Source: Halomonas sp. (lineage in GTDB: Bacteria > Pseudomonadota > Gammaproteobacteria > Pseudomonadales > Halomonadaceae). From it: a stretch of 28,149 nucleotides of DNA. A program made the position numbers and the translations under genes. This document shows, piece by piece, positions 22,441-28,149 of this stretch; within the stretch, counting starts at the first letter, position 1, and each line of letters starts with the position of its first letter. Location of the stretch: contig SKVX01000495.1 in the NCBI GenBank assembly GCA_007129225.1, positions 1 to 28,149 on the forward strand, given 5' to 3'. Under the pieces are notes generated by a model. That model ran no database searches and was not told where the DNA came from. It saw only the letters and a list, made by a program, of their open reading frames with translations.

Positions 22441-23139
22441 TCAGTCGCGAACGGTGCGCTTCTCGATGCGCTTCTCGAAAGAGCCCTGGATGATCCGGTC
22501 GACATAGATCCCGGGGGTATGAATCTGGCTGGGCTCCAGTTCACCCGGCTCGACGATCTCTTCCACTTCGACCACGGTGATCTTGCCGGCGGTGGCGGCC
22601 ATGGGGTTGAAGTTCTGCGCCGTGTGGCGATAGACCACATTGCCGTAGCGATCGGCTTTCCACCCCTTGACGATGGCGAAGTCACCGATGATGCCCTCCT
22701 CGAGGATATAATGGCGCCCGTTGAACTCGCGCACCTCCTTGCCCTCGCCAATGGGCGTGCCGTAGCCGGTTGCGGTATAGAATGCAGGAATGCCCGCGCC
22801 ACCGGCCCGCATGCGCTCCGCCAGGGTACCCTGGGGCGTCAGTACGACCTCGATTTCGTTATTGAGCATCTGCTGCTCGAACAGGGCATTCTCACCGACG
22901 TAGGAGGCATAGATCTTGCTGATCTGGCGATCCTCCAGCAGCAGCCCGAGGCCGAACCCGTCGACGCCGCAATTGTTGGAGACCACGGTCAGGTCCTTGA
23001 CGCCTCGGCGCTTGATCTCGGCAATCAGGTTCTCCGGAATGCCGCACAGGCCGAAACCGCCGGCGAGCACGGTCATGCCGCTTTCGATGCCTTGCATTGC
23101 CTCTTCGTAGGAATATACGCGCTTGTCGAATCCGGCCAT
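22441..23139 (-). CDS. scoA: 3-oxoacid CoA-transferase subunit A
   Basis: 232 residues from ATG 23139, with GAGG upstream. The frame stays open upstream to 23250, but that part is AT-rich promoter sequence. Family motifs are GGFGLCGIPENLI (28-39), VSNNCGVDGFGLG, SYVGENALFEQQ, GTLAERMRAGGAGIPAFYT and YRHTAQNFNPMAATAG. It forms the transferase with ScoB. It is transcribed divergently from a LysR gene 122 bases away, which probably controls it. There is no thiolase or 3-hydroxybutyrate dehydrogenase gene in the window. Confidence 0.9.
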   Translation of the reverse strand: MAGFDKRVYSYEEAMQGIESGMTVLAGGFGLCGIPENLIAEIKRRGVKDLTVVSNNCGVDGFGLGLLLEDRQISKIYASYVGENALFEQQMLNNEIEVVLTPQGTLAERMRAGGAGIPAFYTATGYGTPIGEGKEVREFNGRHYILEEGIIGDFAIVKGWKADRYGNVVYRHTAQNFNPMAATAGKITVVEVEEIVEPGELEPSQIHTPGIYVDRIIQGSFEKRIEKRTVRD

Positions 23140-23261
23140 CGCGAAGCCTCGTCTTGTTGTGGGATGAAAGGGTGACAGTACCTGATCAGTGTTGACCCGA
23201 CGAATATATTTGTTAAGTTTGTTTTTTTTATCAATTAATCTGGAATACAAATAAATCAGCC
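23140..23261. promoter_or_regulatory. Divergent promoter region scoA / LysR regulator
   Basis: The stretch 23200-23255 is strongly AT-rich against its GC-rich surroundings, with runs such as GTTTTTTTTATCAATTAAT. A divergent LysR gene and target share it, as is typical of LysR control. I did not find a single convincing T-N11-A operator. Confidence 0.55.
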
Positions 23262-24161
23262 ATGGCCATGACCATCAAGCAGCTCCGCGCCTTCCAGGCC
23301 GTCGCTCAGACCCTGAGCTTCACCCAGGCCTGTGAGCGCCTCCACCTGTCGCAGCCGGCGTTGAGCCTGGCCATCAAGGGACTCGAGGAGACGCTGGGTG
23401 GAGCCCTGCTGATCCGCAGCACTCGCAGCGTACGCCTGACACCCGAAGGAGAGACGTTGCTGCCCATGGCCAAACGGCTGCTCACCGACTGGGATAACGC
23501 CGAGGACCTGCTTCGCCAGCGATTCACGCTGCAGCTCGGCCGCGTGGCGGTTGCCGCCATGCCCTCGATCGCCTGCAATCGACTGCCACGGGCGCTACGC
23601 GTCTTCCGAGAGCAATTCCCGAAGGTTAACGTGACCGTCCATGACGTTATCAACGAACAGGTCATCGACATGGTTCGCCAGCAGCAGGTCGAACTCGGCG
23701 TCGCTTTCGAACCCGAAACCAGCGAGGGGGTGGATTTCCTGCCACTCTTCGACGACACCTTCGTCGCCGTCGTGCCGCCCGAGTCCCCACTGGCCAATGC
23801 CGGGGCGATCGACTGGAATGCCCTGCTCGACCACGACTTCATCACCCTGCAACGACCCTCCATGGTGCGCATCCTGATGGAGCAGGCCCTCGCACTGCGC
23901 GGCACCGAGCTTCCCGTGGCCTTCGAAAGCCACCAGTTGGCCACCGTGGGCCGAATGGTCGCCAGCGGCCTGGGGGTCAGTGCCGTGCCCGCCCTCTGCC
24001 GGGAACAGATGCACGAGCTGGGGGCTCGCTGCCTTCCACTGCACGACCCGCAGATACGGCGCACGGTCGGGGTGGTCATCGGTGCCGGCCAGGAGCTTTC
24101 CACTGCCGCCCGAGCTCTATACGAAGTGCTTCGTACCACCCTTCAGCAAAACGAAACGTAA
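23262..24161 (+). CDS. LysR-family transcriptional regulator, probable regulator of scoAB
   Basis: 299 residues. ATG 23262 and ATG 23268 are both possible starts; neither has a clear ribosome site. The N-terminal winged helix is textbook: LRAFQAVAQTLSFTQACERLHLSQPALSLAIKGLEETLGGALLIRSTRSVRLTPEG. The effector domain (about 90-295) carries FEPETSEGVDFLPLFDDTFVAVVP and VGRMVASGLGVSAVP. Its divergent position relative to scoAB suggests it controls 3-oxoacid use; the inducer is unknown. A 78-base gap separates it from the following acyltransferase, which probably has its own signals. Confidence 0.9.
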   Translation: MAMTIKQLRAFQAVAQTLSFTQACERLHLSQPALSLAIKGLEETLGGALLIRSTRSVRLTPEGETLLPMAKRLLTDWDNAEDLLRQRFTLQLGRVAVAAMPSIACNRLPRALRVFREQFPKVNVTVHDVINEQVIDMVRQQQVELGVAFEPETSEGVDFLPLFDDTFVAVVPPESPLANAGAIDWNALLDHDFITLQRPSMVRILMEQALALRGTELPVAFESHQLATVGRMVASGLGVSAVPALCREQMHELGARCLPLHDPQIRRTVGVVIGAGQELSTAARALYEVLRTTLQQNET

Positions 24162-24239
24162 CGACAGGTAGCGCTGGGCAGCCCACCCTTGATCCATTAG
24201 CATGAGCGGCTCTCATGAAAGCGATGGAAGGAGTGAGGC

Positions 24240-25109
24240 ATGTCGACCCTGAAGGGGATCGTCAGCGTGCTGCTGCTTATCCTCAGCACCCTGTTCTGGG
24301 GGATTCCTCTGGTGCTGCTGACCGCCCTCAAGCTGATCACGCCCGGACGCCCGTTGCGCCGGCTCATTCTGCGCGGGCTCAATGGCGTAGCACTCAACTG
24401 GATCGGGTTCAACCTGTGGTGGATGCGCCATTGGCTGAAACCCCAAGTGAGCATAGACCTGCCGGAGGGACTGGCCCGGGACCAGTGGTGGCTGGTGCTG
24501 TCGAACCATCGCAGCTGGACCGACATCTTCATGCTGCTGATGGGGCTGCACCGGCGCATTCCCATGCCCCGGTTCTTCCTCAAGCAGCAGTTGATATGGG
24601 TCCCCATCGTCGGACTCGCCTGGTGGGCCCTGGAATACCCGTTCATGCGCCGCTATACGAAGCAGCAACTGGCCCGCAAGCCTCAGCTCGCCCGAATCGA
24701 TCGCGAGGCGACGGAGCGAATGTGCAAGCGGGCGCGCGAAATGCCGATCGCCATCTTCAATTTCGTTGAAGGCACGCGTTTTACCCCAGCCAAACGAGAC
24801 CTGCAGAATAGTCCCTTTCGGCATCTGCTGAGGCCCAAGGCCGGCGGCATCGCCCAGGTCCTCAACCTGCTCGGCGACCGACTCAGCGGCATACTTGACT
24901 TCACCCTGCGCTACGAGAACCCCAAGCCGACCTTCTGGGGGTTCCTGTGCGGCCAAGAGGGCCCGATCTGGGTCGAGGCACGCCGCATTGACGTGCCCAC
25001 CTGGATGCTGGAAGGCAGCTATTACGACGACCCGCACTACAAGGAGCGCTTCCACTCATGGCTCAACGCCCTGTGGCAGGAAAAGGACGAGGCGCTCGAC
25101 TCGCGCTGA
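24240..25109 (+). CDS. 1-acylglycerol-3-phosphate acyltransferase-like protein (YihG type)
   Basis: 289 residues, with AAGGAG about 10 nt upstream of ATG 24240. A hydrophobic N-terminal segment (5-33) is a membrane anchor. The PlsC-superfamily motifs are NHRSWTD (His90, Asp95) and NFVEGTRFT (174-182), then PKAGG. The overall pattern, including the NFVEGTRFTP variant and a length near 300, matches YihG-type acyltransferases. It probably transfers an acyl chain to lysophosphatidic acid or a related lipid at the inner membrane. Its last 52 bases overlap the next gene, so the two are likely coupled. Confidence 0.85.
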   Translation: MSTLKGIVSVLLLILSTLFWGIPLVLLTALKLITPGRPLRRLILRGLNGVALNWIGFNLWWMRHWLKPQVSIDLPEGLARDQWWLVLSNHRSWTDIFMLLMGLHRRIPMPRFFLKQQLIWVPIVGLAWWALEYPFMRRYTKQQLARKPQLARIDREATERMCKRAREMPIAIFNFVEGTRFTPAKRDLQNSPFRHLLRPKAGGIAQVLNLLGDRLSGILDFTLRYENPKPTFWGFLCGQEGPIWVEARRIDVPTWMLEGSYYDDPHYKERFHSWLNALWQEKDEALDSR

Positions 25110-26005
25110 CAATCGCCATGCTGCTGTTACTGGCCGGCTGTGCCGGCGGTGGCGGCGAAGTACAGCGCAGTGGCGACCCCGGCATCGCCGGTAGCTGGAT
25201 TACCGTGCAGCAGGGCGACACCCTGGGCAGCATCGCAGCCCGGGCGGATGTGCCATTGGCGCGACTGCAGCGCTTCAACCCGGACGCCAACCCCAGTCGA
25301 CTGGCGGTAGGGCAACGGCTGCTGGTGCCGACGCAACAGGAGCGCGCGCCATCCGGCGGCCCCTATCGCTATCAGATACGCCCCGGTGACACCTACTCCG
25401 GTATCGCCCGACGCTTCTCCACTACGACGGGTCGCATTCAATCGGCCAATCCGGGCGTTGAGCCCACCCGGCTGAGGGTAGGCCAGGTGATCCAGGTGCC
25501 CTTGCAGGGAACGGCTGCCCGGACAGCGCCTGCCACGGCAAGCCGACCGCAAAGTGGCGGAGCCTCCAGCGGTGGCAGCAGTACGACGCGTGCCACGCCG
25601 CCTGCGCCCGATACCAGCTCGCTACCCAGCTCCGCACGCAACTGGCCCTGGCCACTGGATGACTACCGGGTCGTGCGCGCCTTTGGCAGCGACAGCCGCG
25701 GCACGCTGCAACCGATGCTGCTGGCCACAAGCCGTGGGGCCAAGGCCAAGGCCGTGGCCGATGGCGATGTGCGCTTCGCCGGCAGCATGCGCCAGTTGGG
25801 CCGGGTCGTGATCGTGCATCATGCGGATAACCTGCAAAGCGTCTACGCACTGTGCGACTCGATCCTGGTCGATGATGGCGCACGAGTCACCCGTGGCACA
25901 CCGCTGTGCGAGGTCGGTTACAGCAATACCACCGAGCGACACGACCTGCTCTTCGACCTGCGCCTGGGGGGCAAGCCGATCGATCCGCGGCGGGTGCTAC
26001 GCTGA
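25058..26005 (+). CDS. LysM lipoprotein with degenerate M23 (LytM) domain, probable amidase activator
   Basis: 315 residues from ATG 25058. A signal peptide ends in the lipobox LLAGC (Cys28); Ala29 favours the outer membrane. LysM domains occupy about 48-91 and 104-148 (QQGDTLGSIA, RPGDTYSGIA). A Ser/Thr/Pro linker leads to an M23-like domain (about 190-315). That domain lacks the peptidase zinc ligands: the first His/Asp motif reads LQPMLLAT, the YAHL position is YALC, and HLHFE is HDLLFD. This resembles EnvC/NlpD/ActS-type LytM factors, which do not cut peptidoglycan themselves but activate amidases at septa or during envelope stress. The start overlaps the acyltransferase gene by 52 bases and the stop lies 4 bases before alkB. 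Confidence 0.85.
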   Translation: MAQRPVAGKGRGARLALTIAMLLLLAGCAGGGGEVQRSGDPGIAGSWITVQQGDTLGSIAARADVPLARLQRFNPDANPSRLAVGQRLLVPTQQERAPSGGPYRYQIRPGDTYSGIARRFSTTTGRIQSANPGVEPTRLRVGQVIQVPLQGTAARTAPATASRPQSGGASSGGSSTTRATPPAPDTSSLPSSARNWPWPLDDYRVVRAFGSDSRGTLQPMLLATSRGAKAKAVADGDVRFAGSMRQLGRVVIVHHADNLQSVYALCDSILVDDGARVTRGTPLCEVGYSNTTERHDLLFDLRLGGKPIDPRRVLR

Positions 26006-26009
26006 GGCC

Positions 26010-26636
26010 ATGATGAGGACGAACGCCTTGCCGGGTGACATCCTGCTGCGCTCGCCCCTGTTGCAGCGATTCCCCGTTCTACTCGGAGAGCCGGTGGCGA
26101 GCGGCATCCTGGCGAGACTGGATCATGAGCTGGCATGGCAGCAGCCACGCCTGCACCTCCATGGTCGTGAACATCCGATTCCCCGACGGCAGGTGTGGAT
26201 GGGGGATGGCGAGGCGCAGTACCGCTACTCAGGGCAGGATTTCCGGCCCCAGCCATGGCATCCCGATGTCGCCAGGATCCGTGAGACCGTCGTCGAACGC
26301 CTGGCTGCTGCCGGAGTGGCCGCCAGGTTCAACAGCGTACTGCTCAACCGCTACGCCAACGGCGAGGAACGCATGGGCTGGCACAGCGACGACGAGCCCG
26401 AACTCGGCCCGGCTCCGCTGATAGCTGCCGTCAGCCTGGGCGCTGAGCGCCCACTGCGGCTGCGCTGGCGCCGGGGTTCGTGCAGTGCCTTCAATGTCTG
26501 GCTGCCCCACGACAGCCTGCTGCTGATGGGGCCGGGGGTACAGGAGCAACTTCAGCATGCGTTGTTACCCCGCAAGATTCCCGGACTCAGGATCAGCCTC
26601 ACCTTTCGCTGGGTCTGGCCGAAAGCCGGCTCGTGA
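26010..26636 (+). CDS. alkB: AlkB-family Fe(II)/2-oxoglutarate dioxygenase
   Basis: 208 residues from ATG 26010, 4 bases after the preceding stop; ATG 26013 is an alternative. The 2-oxoglutarate dioxygenase site is intact: NRYANGEERMGWHSDDE with His125 and Asp127, His183 in LQHALLPRK, and Arg194/Arg200 in RISLTFRWVW. The substrate-side motif IPRRQVWMGD fits the ABH2-like branch. It would repair alkylated bases such as 1-methyladenine and 3-methylcytosine by oxidative demethylation, releasing formaldehyde. It ends the acyltransferase-lipoprotein-alkB run and is convergent with gcvT. No ada gene is near. Confidence 0.9.
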   Translation: MMRTNALPGDILLRSPLLQRFPVLLGEPVASGILARLDHELAWQQPRLHLHGREHPIPRRQVWMGDGEAQYRYSGQDFRPQPWHPDVARIRETVVERLAAAGVAARFNSVLLNRYANGEERMGWHSDDEPELGPAPLIAAVSLGAERPLRLRWRRGSCSAFNVWLPHDSLLLMGPGVQEQLQHALLPRKIPGLRISLTFRWVWPKAGS

Positions 26637-26705
26637 TTGGTGGTCCCATCGCCGTCCTTAGTCACAGGATGGATATCAGCCAGGCAACAAGTTAACGGTA
26701 TAAAA

Positions 26706-27818
26706 TCAGCCGCGGAAATACCCCGGCGCCACGAACGGCATCTTGCTCACCGTCATCGGCAGGCGCTTGCCACGCACCTCGGCGTAAACCGTCGTGCCGA
26801 TCTCGGCGTTCTCGATGGTGACGTACCCCATGGCCACCGGCCGGCCAACGCTGGGGCCGAAGCCGCCGGAGGTGACCACACCGATCGAGTCGTCATCGCC
26901 GCTGAACAGCTCGGTACCCTCTCGCACCGGAGCCCGCCCCTCCCCGAGCAACCCGACCCGCTTGCGCTGGTGATCCTTCTTTTCGACTTGATGCAGGATC
27001 AGGTCGGCGCCTGGAAAACCGCCCTGGCGCTCGCCACCGCGCCGACGCGGCTTACCGATCGCCCAGATGAGACCCGCTTCCACCGGCGTGGTCTCGGTAT
27101 CGATGTCATGACCGTAAAGGCAGAGGCCGGCCTCAAGACGCAGGGAGTCGCGAGCACCGAGGCCTATCGCCTCCACCTCCTCTTCGGCCAGCAGGCGACG
27201 GGCCAACGCTTCGGTCCGGTCCGCCGGCACCGAAATCTCGAAGCCATCCTCGCCGGTATAGCCGCTACGACTGATCCAGACGGGGATGTCGTCGATCTGA
27301 AAATGGCCGTGCTGCATGAAGACCATCTCACAGGCCGGCGGGCACAGCCGCTGCATGACGGCTGCCGCCTGGGGGCCCTGCAGAGCCAGCAGGCCGCGAT
27401 CGAGCACTTCTATCTCATGCTCGGTATCCAACCCGGTCTCGAGCAGGGCGATATCCTGATCCTTGCAGGCCGCATTGACCACCAGGTAGAGATGGTCGCC
27501 GACATTGGCCACCATCAGGTCATCGAGGATGCCACCCTCCTGCCCGGTGAAGAGTGCATAGCGCTGCATTCCCTCGGGCAGCCCGACGACATCCGCACAG
27601 ACAAGGGTCTCCAGCGACTCGGCAGGCCGGGGTCCGCGCAGCAGCACCTGTCCCATGTGAGAAACGTCGAACAGGCCACAAGCCGCCCGGGTATGCTCAT
27701 GCTCCTTCTTGACGCCGAGAGGATACTGCACCGGCATGTCATAGCCGGCAAAAGGAACCATCTTCCCCCCCAGCTCAAGGTGAAGGCCATGCAGCGGCGT
27801 ATGCTTGAGATCGCTCAT
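26706..27818 (-). CDS. gcvT: Aminomethyltransferase, glycine cleavage system T protein
   Basis: 370 residues from ATG 27818 with GAGGA upstream, full length for GcvT. Typical blocks are TPLHGLHLELGGKMVPFAGYDMPVQY, ACGLFDVSHMGQ, YLVVNAACKDQDI, LLALQGPQA, SRSGYTGEDGFEI, GLGARDSLRLEAGLCLYGHDI and ITSGGFGPSVGR-like (VTSGGFGPSVGRPVAMGYV). It transfers the aminomethyl carbon of glycine from H protein to tetrahydrofolate. No gcvH or gcvP is in the window, so the other components must be elsewhere. It lies downstream of an AGCS-family symporter on the same strand, suggesting linked glycine or alanine uptake. Residual similarity to sarcosine and dimethylglycine dehydrogenase C-termini is expected for this family; the length and N-terminus favour GcvT. 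Confidence 0.93.
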   Translation of the reverse strand: MSDLKHTPLHGLHLELGGKMVPFAGYDMPVQYPLGVKKEHEHTRAACGLFDVSHMGQVLLRGPRPAESLETLVCADVVGLPEGMQRYALFTGQEGGILDDLMVANVGDHLYLVVNAACKDQDIALLETGLDTEHEIEVLDRGLLALQGPQAAAVMQRLCPPACEMVFMQHGHFQIDDIPVWISRSGYTGEDGFEISVPADRTEALARRLLAEEEVEAIGLGARDSLRLEAGLCLYGHDIDTETTPVEAGLIWAIGKPRRRGGERQGGFPGADLILHQVEKKDHQRKRVGLLGEGRAPVREGTELFSGDDDSIGVVTSGGFGPSVGRPVAMGYVTIENAEIGTTVYAEVRGKRLPMTVSKMPFVAPGYFRG

Positions 27819-27925
27819 GCGGAAGTCCTCGGGTAGTGATAGTGGTAGACGATGAAACCGACAGCGGGCTTCAGCGGTAGCAAAGGCGCCCCGCAGGACG
27901 CCCGTCGTATTGCCGGTTCCCGATG

Positions 27926-28149
27926 TCAGTGCTGACCATGATCGAGATCCTCTCCCGGCAGGACCTCCTTGCCATCGAAATAGTCCCGGGTCACCTTGAA
28001 CACCACCGGCGAGAGCAGTGCCAGGGCGATCAGGTTGGGTATCGCCATCATGGCATTGAAAGTATCGGCCATCAGCCAGATCAAGCCCAGCTGCGCCATT
28101 GCCCCCAGGGGAATGGCCAGCACGAACAGCGTGCGGTAGAGCATGATCG
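27926..28149 (-). CDS. Sodium:alanine/glycine symporter (AGCS family), C-terminal fragment
   Basis: The frame is open at the right edge and ends at TGA 27926, giving at least 74 residues. It shows the last two hydrophobic segments: MLYRTLFVLAIPLGAMAQLGLIWLMADTFNAMM, then AIPNLIALALLSPVVFKVTRDYF. The PNLIALALLS and YRTLF segments are typical of AGCS family C-termini. A short polar cytoplasmic tail ends in DLDHGQH. Substrate cannot be told between alanine and glycine. It is on the same strand as gcvT, with 107 bases between them. Confidence 0.85.
   Translation of the reverse strand, partial: IMLYRTLFVLAIPLGAMAQLGLIWLMADTFNAMMAIPNLIALALLSPVVFKVTRDYFDGKEVLPGEDLDHGQH

Noticed and set aside
22441..23250. 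ScoA start at 23250
   Set aside because: The extension is Lys/Asn-rich from AT-rich promoter DNA and absent from the family.
27819..27925. Glycine riboswitch in front of gcvT
   Set aside because: The 107-base gap contains a loosely similar ACCGCTGAAG stretch, but lacks the conserved aptamer stems and core.
1..28149. CRISPR arrays, tRNA/rRNA genes, insertion sequences, prophage or toxin-antitoxin genes
   Set aside because: No regularly spaced repeats, transposase or integrase motifs, cloverleaf-like segments or small paired toxin genes were seen on either strand. The repeats found are extragenic hairpin elements.

Overview
The window looks like chromosome of a high-GC, halophilic gammaproteobacterium, most likely Halomonas or a close halomonad. 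This is inferred from protein character, the glycine-betaine catabolic island, GC-rich codon use and extragenic repeat sequences; no marker gene was available to test it.

Region 1 (1-16.5 kb) is an almost continuous glycine-betaine and one-carbon catabolism island. It opens with the C-terminal part of glycine betaine monooxygenase GbcA (+). The minus strand then carries, reading leftward from 16.5 kb: gbdR (AraC-type activator), an M19 dipeptidase-like protein, a DUF5943-type protein, dgcA, dgcB, etfA, etfB, fdhA (formaldehyde dehydrogenase), and a two-gene NAD-type formate dehydrogenase (fused gamma-beta subunit, then alpha). The genes form a connected route. Betaine is demethylated to dimethylglycine by GbcA with its reductase GbcB, which is not in the window. 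Dimethylglycine goes to sarcosine through DgcAB and the dedicated ETF. The formaldehyde released is oxidised to formate and then CO2, yielding NADH. The gene order dipeptidase-DUF5943-dgcA-dgcB-etfA-etfB matches, from memory, the Pseudomonas betaine cluster.

Region 2 (16.5-19.1 kb) is divergent from gbdR. It encodes a RegB/PrrB/RoxS-type redox sensor kinase with its quinone heptapeptide and redox cysteine, its RegA-type regulator, and a convergent HybE-like small protein.

Region 3 (19.1-28.1 kb) is mixed housekeeping. It holds an inositol monophosphatase-family enzyme, a GrxA-type glutaredoxin and a degenerate DUF1338-like protein. An inverted pair of perfect DnaA boxes and a strong bidirectional hairpin follow. 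Next come scoAB (3-oxoacid CoA-transferase) with a divergent LysR regulator, a run of acyltransferase, LysM/degenerate-M23 lipoprotein and AlkB, and finally convergent gcvT and the end of an AGCS sodium:alanine/glycine symporter.

I see no phage, IS, CRISPR, tRNA or rRNA. The most interesting signals are these: a pair of structured dispersed repeats with compensatory base changes that split the dgc operon; a betaine-cluster 'dipeptidase' lacking half of its metal ligands; formate dehydrogenase alpha and DgcA proteins each missing expected cluster cysteines; a nested set of mutually exclusive inverted repeats between gbdR and regB; and a coupled mini-ORF in front of the formate dehydrogenase operon.
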